The notes under the pieces were generated by a model. The model was not told the origin of the DNA and searched no databases. It was given only the letters and a program-made list of their open reading frames with translations. Below are positions 45,281-57,747 of a stretch of 64,000 nucleotides of DNA, one piece after another; positions within the stretch are counted from its first letter, which is position 1; each line of letters starts with the position of its first letter. The stretch lies in contig CM061248.1 in assembly GCA_022605425.2 (NCBI GenBank), positions 1 to 64,000 on the forward strand, read 5' to 3'. The stretch is from Hamiltosporidium tvaerminnensis. Taxonomy: Eukaryota; Microsporidia; Dubosqiidae. The translations under genes were made by a program, and so were the position numbers.

Positions 45281-47789
45281 TTCACGTGCACTTAAATAGT
45301 TTGATTTTTTTATCTACCAATAAATTTGTATATCTTCATACATAAAAAGGAGTATAATTGCATCCACAAATCATACAAAGTTTACTCCTTTTTTTATAAA
45401 ATATTAATATTTTTATTTGTTAGTTCAAATTTCTTAACCAATCATTTCTATAATTTCTTATCTTTAAGGTTAATTATAATATTTGCTATTTATAGTAATT
45501 TATTACTTTTAAGTTAATTCCCCCTTTTTTAAATAATTATCTTCTTTCATGTATTATTTTTATCTAAATTTTATATTTGATAAATTAAAATTCAATATTT
45601 TTAAATAAATTGCCAATTTCGGTAAAACAAAGTATGAAATTTATAAAAACCATACAAATTTTTCAAAATTCTTTTATAAAACATATGTGTGATAAGCATC
45701 TTACAATTTCAAATCTGAACAATAAAATTCTTATCTCTATTTTAATATCTTAAAATTGTTGTATAAGACTTATATACCTCAAAATTTCATTTATTATATC
45801 ATAAAAAAGATAAAAATGATATAAGTTAACTCTTTTTGTACATTAAAATAATTAAATTTATTTTTGTTCTTTTTTTTACTTTCGATCAATTTCTAACCAA
45901 ACTTTTATAATAATGTATGAAATAACAAATGAAATTTATTTCTGATTATCCTTTGAAAATCTCCTTTCTTTTAATTAATGCTAATCTATTCTTTTACTCC
46001 TTATTAATGTAACATTAATTAATTTATAAATATATATTAATTGCTGATATTTCTTTATTTATTCATGTTATAGTCCGATTAAGCTATTTAACAATTCTTC
46101 TTTAAGCAAACATATTAGTATTAGTAAGTCTTTTTCGTATATTTCATCTTTTTTTACGTAAAACATCTTTGATTCATTAAAATCTTAAAAAAACTAAAAT
46201 TTAACGTATAAAATCCTATAAGTGTCACATTAGATTATAATATTTACTTATTTACTAGCATTTATCAACCGATTGATATTATATTTCACTTTTTAATTAT
46301 CTAACGTAATATATCTCGTTAGTATGTATTCAACTTATAAAGATTAGTTTTTATATCTATTCGACTACAATATATTTATTTGAGATGAACTTTCAGTTAA
46401 AATTTTTTAAGCACGATTCAACAGAATATAGAACTGTTTTATCGAAATACTTTCATACCAGAGATTAAATACAATAACTTACACATATGAAATAAACAAA
46501 GTAAAATTTATATTCATAACATTGAAAGTATTTTACATTCAATCAGAAATTCATACGCTTGCAGTAAATTCTTAGTTGTTGATTTGATCGATATTTAAAT
46601 AGCTTCCTGTTTGTTATATTATTACTTATTCGAACAATAGAAATACAAACGATATTATATCAAATATTCAAAGTTTACATCTTTATTAAATTAAAGAACC
46701 ACAATTTCTTCTAATAACAAACTATATTTATTCATGAAATGAAACATAATAGAAGAAACTCGGTGCATATAGTATCCAAAGCTATAAATAGCTTTAAAAT
46801 TATATTTAAAATCACATTTTCTTATCAATTTTGTTTTATTTATAGTCTATACTAAGAATTTTTAATAAATTGTGACTCGAATAGAAAAATGAATTTCAAA
46901 AAAATCGGCTTCTAGAAATTCGTTGTAACTTTAAAAAAAACTGTTTGAGATATTCAAAGAATAACCATATAACTTATTGTTTCTTCTATTATTTAAATCT
47001 TTATAATTAAAAGTATTAAGCTTTTATATAAACATAAATATATCATTAATATATTTTAGAAAATAATTTTTTAAGTTATATGTGATATATTTAAGATTAC
47101 TGAATATTGAAATATTTCTATACTTTCTTAGTTTCTGTAGGTACAAAGAATATTCATACTTCATAAGATTATATTTTTTTTGATATAGAAATGGTTATCG
47201 TTGATTCTTTGAATCGAAGCGTTTGATATTTTTTTGCTGCACAAAATTTGTTTTTTATTCAATATTTCGCTAATTTAAATATACGTATATTGATTATTAA
47301 AAACTATGCAAATATAAAAAATTTAAATACATTGTATTGATTCGTATTCGGAGTATAAAATATGACTTTCTTTACGCATCATGATTATGTTTGGTAAATT
47401 TTATTAAATTTATTTAACAAATAAAGAATATAAATGTTAACTTTTTTTGTCCGGCAAAATTTTAATAAAAGATAATTTATTATTCTGTTCAAATAGAAGA
47501 TTCACATTTTGGGATTTAAAATGGTATTTTAATTCTTATCATTAAATAATAATCTATGTATTGGGTTTTTGTACGAATTATAAAAATCTGATTCGAAATA
47601 GGTAGGTTTTATAAACAATGGATTTTTTTGTCTGATAGTAGTAGTTAGGATAATTAAAAAAAATTCTCTCTTTTTTTTAAAGAAGTCTTTTTGGAAAGTA
47701 AATCTATAATGATTGTTCTCAGATATAATGATAAGTAAATAACAAAGACTTTTTATACTTACTTACTGATTACATTCCTCTTTAAAATC
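45281..47789. other. AT-rich gene-free spacer
   Basis: No coding region, RNA or clear repeat found. The frame at 45326-45517 is low-complexity. Confidence 0.55.
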
Positions 47790-47985
47790 TTAGTGTCGAG
47801 GATAAAACAGAAAAATTTCTAATTTTTTTCTTTTAATATGTTGTAACTCGGGGTTTTAGGGGATAGGTCTATAAATCCAACATGGTTTATATTCCACCAA
47901 AATTTCAACAATAATTCCACAATAATTTCACGTACTCATTACCAACCAGATAGTTTTTAATGTGGTAATCCTCCGTTACCAAAAA
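47790..47985 (-). mobile_element. Partial copy related to the 660 bp repeat
   Basis: TTAGTGTCGAGGATA at the left is shared with 34308. The right part (ATTCCACCAAAATTTCAACA, CTCATTACCAACCAGATAG, GTGGTAATCCTCC) matches the end of copies A and C. Same orientation as the 34.3 kb fragment. Confidence 0.6.
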
Positions 47986-48854
47986 ACTATTGCTTAATAT
48001 TTAAATGAGACCTGATTTTGATTATAACTAACTGTATAATTATTAATAGATAGCTGGGCTTGCAAAATGAACATTGCAAGCGATATTGTAGCCTCTAAGT
48101 TTCTCTTCTTAAAATTTAAAAATTTATATGAATACATAAATATTTTCTTTAAGTAATTTAAAATGGATAAAAAACTCTTCGTGGAAATTTTTAAAAAAAA
48201 AATTGTACTTTAGAATTAAATTTCATTAAAATTTGATATCTAACTATGAAACAATTTAATTTTACTTTTTTTTAATATTGTGTTCTCGTTCATAGTAATC
48301 AATACTTAGGTGTATATCTTGCTATTCTATTAATTGTATTTATAATTTATTTTGATATTCCTCTTAGTATATTGGGATGTAAAATCGTCTCAATATGTCC
48401 AAAAAGTTTATTCGGATATTTCCATTAAAAATATTTCTAGGTATATATGAATCATATTGTTTATTATTTTGATATAAGAATAAGAAAACACATTATTCAA
48501 GCAAATCAGATGTCTTAATTTACATAAATAGCTTTATATTTGTTTTTTAATATTTATAAAGCCTTTTCAATTTAATATATCATATTGTAAACCTTTATGT
48601 TTTGTAGAATTAAAAAAATTTGCTATTTTCTTTGAATCTTTTCGTTATCTATTAATATGTATTTTATTCTTGCAACCTGGATTAATATCTTAGCTAGAAC
48701 TGAAATAATTATTATTATTTATATTCTTTTAAAGTGTGCGTATGTATTCGAAGTATAAATATTTTGGTTATCAAGAGTCTGTAAAAGGTTTCAAGTAAAA
48801 ATATTTAGAAAAGACATAAAATACAATTTAATAGAATAAATGCGGTAAAACAAT

Positions 48855-51158
48855 TTATATTTTTTTCTTTGCAAGCTTTCTTTGATATTTTTTGCTCGAG
48901 AAAAACAGATCTTTGCTTTTAAACGGTTTACATAGACGAATCAATTCCTTTTCCATCATCATTTTTTCGTGTATTTTTTTCATATTCAAATGGTTTTTAT
49001 TTGATTTTTCTACAGATAAATCTTCTTCTGTACGACGCAAATATTCGTTTGAATCATTTTTTCTATTACAATCATGCTCGGGGTTCAAAATAGTTGTTCT
49101 GTGATTGTCCATATGCGACTTAATGATGTTTTTCTTGTTTTTCATTATATTTCTTGACAAATCATTGCTGGAAATGTTCTTTGATCTCGTATTATTACAA
49201 TTCGTAACATTTAATCCCAAATTACTTGTTTCTTCAGAAATATTCGAACTGTTGTGATAATCAAGTAATGAATTTTGTTTTTCATCTTTTGGTGCAGTCT
49301 GTTGTGTCGAAAAATATTGATCAATTTTTTTCTTTAGGTTTAGAATTTCACTTAAAGTATTCTCTAAACCCTTTTTGAGAGATATGACATCCAAATTTTG
49401 GGAACCTACATTTTGGGGTTCAAATAATAATGAAATTTTTGATTCACTTGATGGAAAACTCAATTCTTTATTTTCACTTTGGGATAAACCCAAGGTATCA
49501 TTCGTCATCTCATTAAATTTTCTCAGTTCGGCTAATCTCTCAACCAAATTTAATGTTTCTTCATACTGCGTTGTATTGCCAATAAATTCTTCACATTTAT
49601 AAATCGAGTTTATTTCTTTCATAAATTCGCTAATTATCTCAAGGATATCTTTATCAGAATGAATAAGCTTTGTCATTAAGGCCATTGAAAAATTTTGTAT
49701 TAAAGATTTAATATTTTTAAATGTTTGAATAATCTTTATCGATTCATCTAGTAGTTGCTTTATAATCGAAATATCCATACTGTTGTCTGATACGTAATCC
49801 GGTACTTTAAAGGTCAATTCATCCAAATCAGCAAGAGGATCCGTTGAACATGAACTAATAGAATTATTTCGGGATGTTTTCATACCAGAAACAGCCTCCG
49901 CAATAGAATAATTCTCATTATATTCAATTTTAAAAGTATCTGTAGTATCTATGCCTTTCTCCTTTTGATCTGACAAATAGTGTAGCTCTTCATTTTCATA
50001 TATACACTTTTCTGTTTTACATGATGGTTTTACTCCAGTTTTGTGTATTTCTTCAAATTTTTTTACCCTTTCTTTCACCTTTTTTCCTCCGCTGCCGCTT
50101 TCTTCCTCTCGATTATCGATGATTTCATTCGTAACATTATTTGTTGATTCCAAAGTAGTACTATTTCTGCCATCCAAATCAGCCGGCATACCAATCATGT
50201 TAGATTTTTCATCCTCTATTGATAATATTTTTGCAGCTTCTCTGAACTGCGTAGAAATGGAATTTCGTCCTCCGCTAACTTCTGATTTATGATTATTTAA
50301 AACACCCTTCATTTCATCTTGTGCAACTTCATAGGCTAAAGGAGTCGCAGAAGCTGCATGATCTACCTCATACCTGACATAATATGCAGCTTCAAATGTA
50401 GTCAATTCATCTTCACTGCAAGTATCTGGATAAACCCAGTTTGTTCTATTAATCCTGTGACCGCTTAACGGATATTCGAGTTTGTTTGTATTTGAACCTG
50501 ATGTTGAATCGATTTTTTCTAGACGATCCAAAAAATCGGGTGTTAATGAACCGTCTGAATCCAAAGAGTCGGGTTTAGTTGCTTTTAGAGAATCTAAAAA
50601 ATCCGAGGAACTCATTCTAGACTGCTCTAGTCTAAAATCAGCTCCGAAGGTTTCAAAATATTCGTTCAACCTTAAGCCTCTAAAATCCTTTGGAATAGAA
50701 GCAAGATCAAAAACCTGTGAAGCTTCTTCATCTTCTTCATCTTCTTTATCTTCGAATATTATAGGCAATCCGTTTCTAACATACGTTCGATTTATTTCTT
50801 CTGTATTTATAGCCGCGGAGGGCGAGGAAGTCACGGTTTGTTTTTCGAACCTATCAATATCATAATAGGGTTCTTCTTCTAACTCAGGGAATGTCTCATC
50901 TTCTAATAACTCATACGAACTATTCGATTCACTTTGTAAAAGTCCTGGTGTGCTATGAGTGTCTCGTGTGATACCATCCACCTGGATTTCATACGGTTCA
51001 TAAGACGAATCTTGATTAACTCTTTTACCACAATAACACATGATTATAAAAAACCACATTCGATAGGATTTCATTCCTAAAAATTCCATGCTTATTTTTT
51101 CTACCAAATATTTATTTATTTTAAATTGATAAATTATTTTGATAAACTCATGTTTCAT
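48855..51158 (-). CDS. Large secreted protein of unknown function, about 740-767 aa
   Basis: The longest frame starts at ATG 51158, but the signal-peptide-like run (MKSYRMWFFIIMCYCGKRV) begins at internal ATGs at 51089 and 51074. One of these is the more likely start, giving 744 or 739 residues. The mature protein is acidic and rich in Ser, Asn, Glu and Asp. Residues 100-150 hold runs of acidic residues (EDKEDEEDEEA). About 460-570 is helical and possibly coiled coil (ISIIKQLLDESIKIIQTFKN). There are several NxT/S sites. The C-terminus is strongly basic (SSKKYQRKLAKKKI), a possible nuclear signal. No known domain. Neighbouring gene 52094-53854 has the same design. Candidate secreted, host-exposed protein. 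Confidence 0.7.
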   Translation of the reverse strand: MKHEFIKIIYQFKINKYLVEKISMEFLGMKSYRMWFFIIMCYCGKRVNQDSSYEPYEIQVDGITRDTHSTPGLLQSESNSSYELLEDETFPELEEEPYYDIDRFEKQTVTSSPSAAINTEEINRTYVRNGLPIIFEDKEDEEDEEASQVFDLASIPKDFRGLRLNEYFETFGADFRLEQSRMSSSDFLDSLKATKPDSLDSDGSLTPDFLDRLEKIDSTSGSNTNKLEYPLSGHRINRTNWVYPDTCSEDELTTFEAAYYVRYEVDHAASATPLAYEVAQDEMKGVLNNHKSEVSGGRNSISTQFREAAKILSIEDEKSNMIGMPADLDGRNSTTLESTNNVTNEIIDNREEESGSGGKKVKERVKKFEEIHKTGVKPSCKTEKCIYENEELHYLSDQKEKGIDTTDTFKIEYNENYSIAEAVSGMKTSRNNSISSCSTDPLADLDELTFKVPDYVSDNSMDISIIKQLLDESIKIIQTFKNIKSLIQNFSMALMTKLIHSDKDILEIISEFMKEINSIYKCEEFIGNTTQYEETLNLVERLAELRKFNEMTNDTLGLSQSENKELSFPSSESKISLLFEPQNVGSQNLDVISLKKGLENTLSEILNLKKKIDQYFSTQQTAPKDEKQNSLLDYHNSSNISEETSNLGLNVTNCNNTRSKNISSNDLSRNIMKNKKNIIKSHMDNHRTTILNPEHDCNRKNDSNEYLRRTEEDLSVEKSNKNHLNMKKIHEKMMMEKELIRLCKPFKSKDLFFSSKKYQRKLAKKKI

Positions 51159-52093
51159 ATTAATTTCTTCATCAACATATTCTTGAATATTTGAATTGTT
51201 CTATTATTAATTGATAATTTAAATTAAAGATAATTCATTCTCTATTTACGTCAAATATTTCATTCTAAGTACCTAGCTTCAAATTTATTTACTCAATATT
51301 TATTCAAATTCTGTCAATGAATTCAAAATTTATTATTTTAAATTAATAATTTGGCCTAAAATGGTAAATACGCTTTAATGTTTTTTTTATGAATTCTCCT
51401 TTTTTTAAAGAAAAAAATTCGTGATAATAATTTTTAGGCATAAAAAAATTCATTACATCATGAAAACATCTTTGAATTTATGTTTAGAAATACAAAAAAA
51501 ATTGTTAGAATCATTAAAACAATGATAAATTGAAGGAAATTAGATCAAAAAATACAAATATAGTTTTAAAGTATTAATTTTATTACATATAAATATAATT
51601 TGGAATCAATTTAAAAATTATATATTTTCTGTATTTCATCAAAAGTTTCAGATTTAGATATAACCTATAGAGAGCTTATTATTCTCGGCTTTAGTTTTTA
51701 GTTAAATAAAACAATTTTAAATAAAATTTCGTACTAAACATTTGCAATATATAAGTATTATAATATATAAAACATACTTAAAAAACATGCCTATAAAAAA
51801 AATTTAAATTTTAAAACAAGTGAATATTCTTTATAAAATGTTCTTCAAATGTGCAATTTTTATTCTTTTTGGTAAATTATACCTGTGCTAGTTTCATTTA
51901 ATATAAAATACTTAAGTTAGAATGTGACTAATATTTTTTTGAAAAGCTTTTTATTTGAAAAAAAATATTTGAAGACAAAAAATCAAAATGTGAAACATTT
52001 GTAATTTTAATTTATCATGTGATTTTGAAAAAAATAGTAATGTCAATCAGATAAAATTTAAATTTAAAATACAATTTATTATTCATTAAAAAG
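51159..52093. other. Intergenic spacer between two secreted-protein genes
   Basis: AT-rich. No gene or repeat recognised. Confidence 0.55.
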
Positions 52094-53854
52094 TTAAATT
52101 CGTGTTCTTTTCCTTGATTTACAAGAATTTTTTCCATTATAGAAACAGTCAAATGAAACAAAATTTCTTGCTAAAATCTTTATTCGTTCCATTTCCTTCA
52201 TTCTTTCGATTTCGTTTGGTACTAGACGTGTTTTAATTTTGCTGTTTTTCGTTTTATCAGATAATGTAAAATTTATTGGTTCAATATTATAAAAATAAAC
52301 TTCTGTGTTTTCTTTTAGACGGGAAGATACTGATTTTTTTTTACCGGTCAATTTTGTCATTAACCTTTTATAAAGCCGATTTAAAAATATTCTTTCCAAA
52401 TTCAAATTGGAATACAGATGTGCTTCTTCGTCCTTCAGCGAGGATTTATTAGCACTATGATTTGACATAAATTCTTTTTTTACTTTTTTTGTACAATCAG
52501 TTATTCTTCTAACCAATGCTTGTAGCCTTTGGCTTTTAATAATGGGGTTTCCTAGTATCATTTGAGAACTTATATATTTTAAAGCATCAAATATAAAATT
52601 CACTTTGTTTTGGAATCTTACTTCTTCTTCGTTAACGTATATTACAGGATTTTTGCTGGCAGTATCTTGTATTAAGTTAGATACTTTGATGTTCTTGTTA
52701 CTTTGTATTAGGGTTGGAGTTTTAGAAACTGTATTTTTATGAACTATTGGTAATATGGAATATTCGAATGTCTTTTTAGCTTTAAGTTCATCTTCTTTGG
52801 GAGGTGTAATATTCACAGAAGTATTTTCACGTTCTGATGATTCCACACTCGATTGCTCGTCCGAATATATCGAATTGTTTTGCGAGTTATCATCATAAAT
52901 TACAATTGAAATATTATTTAAATCATTTTGATTAAAGAATGAAGAACGAATTGATTCGATATGTTCAACTAAGGAATCGAGCATAGTGTTTTCCGTAAAA
53001 ATCAAATCATATGTTGAAAAATCAAACTCATCGCTGCAATCTTCTTCTTCAATTGTATCCATGATTTCAAGTTGTGTAGCAAGCTTCTTTCTTTTCTTTT
53101 TATATTTCGCATTTACTGCTTCCTCAATCTCGAGAACGTCTTTTGAATCTGCAATATCAATATGAACAGAATCTTGTGGTTTCTCTTCATATATTTCATC
53201 TTCAGCATAAAATATTTTATAATCATATTTTGGATCGTGTGCAATCGTGTTTGGATTTCTAAACATATAAGGTTCGGAAATTTCTCCGGGTCTCGTTTGA
53301 GGTCCAAGTGATTTTATATCTCTTAGAACTGCTATTGATGAACCAATACCCGTGGTAATATATCTCATTGAATTATTGGGGGAAAATAACCAGCCTTGAT
53401 AGTCCTTAAAACTTTCTTTAAATCCTTCATATGGATCGGTAGCATTACAAACCCCACTGTTCGATTGGAGATGTTTATCTTGTCGACCCTTCAATGAAAC
53501 GGTTTTTTTTTCGGATTCCTTAAAATCAGGTGTAGAATTATATTTAGGTGTAGTGCACTTATTTTGTAATGCTCTTGATACAACTGAACTGTATTTACAT
53601 GTCGTACATGAGTCACACGAAAAAAAATCGGTTTCATGACTAAATGAATTCAGTTCCGGTTCAATTTTATGTTCTAAAGTAGACGTTTCATCTTTTTGAT
53701 CTGTTGGCTCATTGTGATAAGCTCTTTCATTGTTGCTTTTCGGCGTAAACGACGATAAAGAATCAGAAAAATCGTCTTCGTCAGAAAAAGAATGATAGTT
53801 TCCATCAAGATCATCAATACTGCACAATGCTATCGATAAGAAAATAATGAGCAT
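52094..53854 (-). CDS. Large secreted protein of unknown function, 586 aa
   Basis: Starts MLIIFLSIALCSIDD, a compact signal peptide probably cut after the Cys-Ser. The mature N-terminus is acidic (DLDGNYHSFSDEDDFSDSLS). C80, C83 and C86 form a Cx2Cx2C cluster (CDSCTTC). A basic block, KKKRKK near residue 251, resembles a monopartite nuclear localisation signal, followed by acidic EEEDCSDEFDF. The C-terminal 150 residues are helical and basic (SQRLQALVRRITDCTKKVKK; LYKRLMTKLTGKKKSVSSRL) and the protein ends KSRKRTRI. No domain recognised. Tandem with the gene at 48855-51158 on the same strand, with similar architecture, so they may be distant paralogues. Confidence 0.75.
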   Translation of the reverse strand: MLIIFLSIALCSIDDLDGNYHSFSDEDDFSDSLSSFTPKSNNERAYHNEPTDQKDETSTLEHKIEPELNSFSHETDFFSCDSCTTCKYSSVVSRALQNKCTTPKYNSTPDFKESEKKTVSLKGRQDKHLQSNSGVCNATDPYEGFKESFKDYQGWLFSPNNSMRYITTGIGSSIAVLRDIKSLGPQTRPGEISEPYMFRNPNTIAHDPKYDYKIFYAEDEIYEEKPQDSVHIDIADSKDVLEIEEAVNAKYKKKRKKLATQLEIMDTIEEEDCSDEFDFSTYDLIFTENTMLDSLVEHIESIRSSFFNQNDLNNISIVIYDDNSQNNSIYSDEQSSVESSERENTSVNITPPKEDELKAKKTFEYSILPIVHKNTVSKTPTLIQSNKNIKVSNLIQDTASKNPVIYVNEEEVRFQNKVNFIFDALKYISSQMILGNPIIKSQRLQALVRRITDCTKKVKKEFMSNHSANKSSLKDEEAHLYSNLNLERIFLNRLYKRLMTKLTGKKKSVSSRLKENTEVYFYNIEPINFTLSDKTKNSKIKTRLVPNEIERMKEMERIKILARNFVSFDCFYNGKNSCKSRKRTRI

Positions 53855-56079
53855 AACCAGGATTCTAAAATTTCATATAAATATTTTTTTATATTGATAA
53901 ATTAATTTTTTTTGTAAATATATCCTTAATAGGAACATTATAAATAATAAGTAATTTTAATACAATGCAGAACATAAATTATATTCATTCTAAAAAAATC
54001 ACGATATATGACATTTTAAGGTATAATTTAAAATTAAATTTTAATTTATCAAAAATCATTTTTTTTTTTTGCAAATGTCATTCGAAATTCATACATAACT
54101 TTTTTTTAGTAAAATCTCTAAAATAAATTTTTTACATTTTTAATTTGATAATATATTCAGTTGCTACGAACAACTATTTTTTCTATAAAAAAGAATCAAT
54201 ATTTATTCCAATTTCTTTTTAAATGAATATATTTTGTTTCGTTTAACCTTTTTTAAAGAAGTTTTAACTTAAACTAAGAAAAATTATTCAATTTTATTTT
54301 AAATCGCATATATTTACAAATATTTTAACAAATCTATTAAGTAAATTTTTTTAATTTTAATTTAAAATAAATCATGATTAAATTAATTTTTAGAAAATAT
54401 TTTTTTTAAATTGGTTATCAACACTTGATTTACTTTCAAATTATATTTTATAAGAAAAAAAATAAATTAAATAATTTGAAATTTTATAATAAAATTTGAA
54501 AATTGGTAAAAAAAAAATAGTAAAAGCAAATAAAGATGGTAAAGATTACGATTGATTAATATATTTAAAATTTATAAGCAAAATACTCTTTGAAGTACCC
54601 ATTGCTCACCTTTGTTAAGTACAAAAATATATCTTTAACTCACCGAATAATATAAAGTATTTGCTTTTAATTTTATGAGAGGATTTTATGTCTGTGTCTC
54701 TACGTGCAACTTGTAACTAAAAAAAAAATCAATTTTAAAAATTTATCACAGAAAGATAAAAAACATATTTTTATTCTTAGATTGATTGTTTTTAAAAACG
54801 ACTGATATATATAAAGTCAAATTATTTTTTATTGTTACTAATTTCCACAAAAAAGGGACTTTATAGTGATGGCAGGTGTTTTGGAATCACTTAATATATG
54901 AAATTCGGATACAGTTTTGTTATAAAATATTGTACATTTGTTTGTATCTAAAGTGATTAGAGGTAAAAATTTCTTAGAATATGTATAGCTTTGATAGGAC
55001 TAAAATATGAAAAAAATTGATATTTCGATTTGGTTCAAAGGAAAGATAAGATAAACTACATAAAAAAACCCGATAAAAAGATTTGAAAGAAATATAAAGA
55101 CCTAATACATTTTATTTATTAGAAACTAAATCATAAACATAATACTATTGTCAAGTTTTTACAACAGATATTGATTTTTAGCTGGAATTTTGGTTATCAG
55201 AAATTTTCATTTTAAATCTTTTAAGAAATCAATGTTGAGGGAAAAAAATTGCAAGTTGAAATATTTAGAATATATTCGTAGGCTTTATAAATTATCGTTT
55301 TTAGTTATTGGCAATACGAAAAATATTTTAAAAAAATAAACGCATCCAAATATTAGATGTTGTGTATTATGTATAATGAAAGTGAGGAGCTGATAGTTTT
55401 AAAAAATACGTGTTTTTTTATTAATAAAGACATATTGTAATGTTTTTTTAATTCTTTCAATTTTAAACATAATTTTTGTGATAAGAGACACAGGATATTG
55501 TTTTTAGTACTCAGTTTATATATCTCACACGAAGCTATATATTGATCATTATTTCGAATAAACATTTATATATTGAACCTCTTTAATTTAACGCAAAACT
55601 CATCTAAAAAATAATTCAAATTGGTTTTAAAAACAAAAAAAAATTCATGAATTGCTTATTCCACCGAGCCGTCTTTACTCAAAATTACAAATTCTCAATC
55701 TAAAGCGAATACAATATTAAATACAGCCAAAATAAAACTCGATAAAGCCCTAAAAATGCCCAATATTTAATCCAAGCTTATTTCAGAAAATACATATGAG
55801 GTTGAATAATTCTGTTCTCAAAAAACTAATAATATAAGATTTTTTTTTCTAGAAGCAATACAAGGAAACTTAGTTTAAGCAAAAAAAATAATCGAAAGAT
55901 GCATTGATCATCCGATGAACTATAATATTTTTGCTAATATCTGAACCACTTTACAGCAATATTTATTAAATATTTTTACAAGATAGATATAAATTTATAC
56001 ATTTTTAATGATATTTTTTTCTCTACATAGATAATTTGAACTTTTTAAAGTAAATAGTTCTCTACACATTTATTTAATA
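53855..56079. other. AT-rich gene-free spacer
   Basis: Homopolymer-rich. The frame at 55353-55565 has no support. Nothing else recognised up to the retrotransposon 3' end. Confidence 0.5.
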
Positions 56080-56518
56080 AAATTCTGGGTTAAAATATTT
56101 TAACATTTTTATATGTTTTCTTCTACCTCTTTAACCACTATTGTTTCTTCTTCCAAATCCGACTCTTCATTTATGTTATTGGTCGGTTCCTCCAGAGTGG
56201 TTCCTCCTTGTGAAATAAGGGGTGTATTATTTTTTGGTTTTAAAGTTTTAACACCATCTTCCTCTCTTTTCGCTTCTTTTAAAGGGGGTATTGGTTCCTC
56301 ATGCATCTCTGATCTCATAATAACACACATTGACGCTCTCTCCCAGCTCTCTTCGGCATTTAGTCCTGACTCGAATCCTCTTCGTCGATCAAAGGAAATT
56401 GTTCCGACTGTCTTCTTAAGTACTATAGACTGAATGTATGCCTCACATTCATGGGTATTTCTAGTCTTTTAAGATGAGATTTATGGTATTTTGTCACAAT
56501 ACCGTCCCAGTTCATCAC

Positions 56519-56760
56519 TTAAGGGATTATCTCAACACTACACTTATAAATAAGACCCAAATCATTGGCTAGCAGGTCATACTTCCTAAGTTTTTCAGTT
56601 TCAACTATTTGAAGTGAATCTTGGGAAGTGATTCCTACTTCAATGAGTGTTATCTTATTCTTCTTCTTATCTAAAATAAATATGTCCGGTCTGTTATTCC
56701 GAATTTTAACATCAGTTTTAATTCTGGTGTCCACTCTTATCTCTGCATACTCATAACAAG
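56519..56760 (-). CDS. Retrotransposon restriction-like endonuclease fragment
   Basis: In the shifted frame the protein resumes with YEYAEIRVDTRIKTDVKIRN, then RPDIFILDKKKNKITLIEVG, which carries the PD and the downstream E-V of the PD-(D/E)XK nuclease, and EKLRKYDLLANDLGLIYKC. This nuclease nicks target DNA for target-primed reverse transcription. A TAA at 56519 interrupts; the following codons (DGIVTKYHKSHLKRLEIPMN, then after another shift VEAYIQSIVLKKTVGTISFD and RRRGFESGLNAEESWERA) belong to the same protein and run to about 56109. Confidence 0.85.
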
Positions 56761-57747
56761 AATTTCTTGAACTGAGTGACTCCTTATTCGTTTGGAAGAC
56801 TTAAACTTATATCTATTTAGAAGAAGTAGGTGTAGGCATCCTACCACTTCATTATGCCGTCTAGTGTAATCATGGCCTAGCATTTTTTCACATCTAGTTG
56901 CTAGATGATCTACAGTCTTACCAGACTTCCCACAATGTTGACACACACCATCTGCTCCCCAGAATACATTTCTATCCTGGATATAGCAGAACACAGCTTC
57001 ATTTCGTGGCCTAATATTTCCTCTCTTTAGCCATCTTGAAGAGTCACTAACACTCACAAGCTCATTTTTTCTTGCATTATATAACTTTGAATGGAGTTTT
57101 CGTTTTTCTATTTCGTTATATAGTTTTGCAAGTTGAGCTTCTTCTAAACTTTTCTTAGTGACTTCTTCTACCAACCTGTACTTTACTTTTAAGAAGCCTT
57201 TTATTAGTGCAAGATGGGTTTTATTATTATTCTCCACCTTGAGGATTGCTGCTCGTCTAGTTGATATTTCTTTACTTTTTTCCAGACAATCCAAGAGTTG
57301 CAGAAGCATATGTTCGCTTCGCAACTCAACACTATGTAGGCCTCTTCCAAGTTCTGTTCTAGGAAGGTATAAACGCTCTTTACATCCTGGGCGGAGATGT
57401 ATCTTATTCTTCACCAACACCGCACGCACTGCATCATCTAACTTAGAGAAGTCAGCTGGTTCAAGTCGAAGTACTCCTATGTGGTAGTCGATTAACGATA
57501 TCGCATGTTGATTAATTGCAGAAAATAAATTTTTTGCGTTTAATCTAGTGTGACAAAGTCTTTCAACTCTTGATATAAGTTTGCTTTGTACTTCTTCAAA
57601 TGAGCTACGTGTTGGAATTCCTCTGCTATCTTCTATTATTCCTAAATATTTGTAAACACTAACACCTTCTAGAAGAGTAGCAGTATCTTCACAACACGTA
57701 TCATTTGTGGCTGACTTCTCTTTGTTAATCTCTAAGCCAATCACCTC
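56737..57747 (-). CDS. Retrotransposon ORF continuation: RT thumb and CCHC finger
   Basis: Same frame as the upstream ORF, separated only by the TAA at 57748-57750; the apparent start is GTG, so this is a continuation, not a separate gene. It begins EVIGLEINKEKSATND (RT motif D region) and SVYKYLGI (motif E). Near the end is CQHCGKSGKTVDHLATRCEK, a Cx2Cx8Hx4C zinc knuckle typical of R2-group elements, followed by HDYTRRHNEVV. The frame ends at TAA 56737 because of a one-base shift. Confidence 0.85.
   Translation of the reverse strand, partial: EVIGLEINKEKSATNDTCCEDTATLLEGVSVYKYLGIIEDSRGIPTRSSFEEVQSKLISRVERLCHTRLNAKNLFSAINQHAISLIDYHIGVLRLEPADFSKLDDAVRAVLVKNKIHLRPGCKERLYLPRTELGRGLHSVELRSEHMLLQLLDCLEKSKEISTRRAAILKVENNNKTHLALIKGFLKVKYRLVEEVTKKSLEEAQLAKLYNEIEKRKLHSKLYNARKNELVSVSDSSRWLKRGNIRPRNEAVFCYIQDRNVFWGADGVCQHCGKSGKTVDHLATRCEKMLGHDYTRRHNEVVGCLHLLLLNRYKFKSSKRIRSHSVQEILVMSMQR

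Noticed and set aside
45326..45517. 63-codon plus-strand hydrophobic frame upstream of UGP1
   Set aside because: T-rich, low complexity and without homology features.
56109..56330. 73-codon minus-strand frame that looks like a separate acidic protein
   Set aside because: It is the C-terminal tail of the retrotransposon protein after frameshifts; the same sequence recurs in the 35.5 kb relic.
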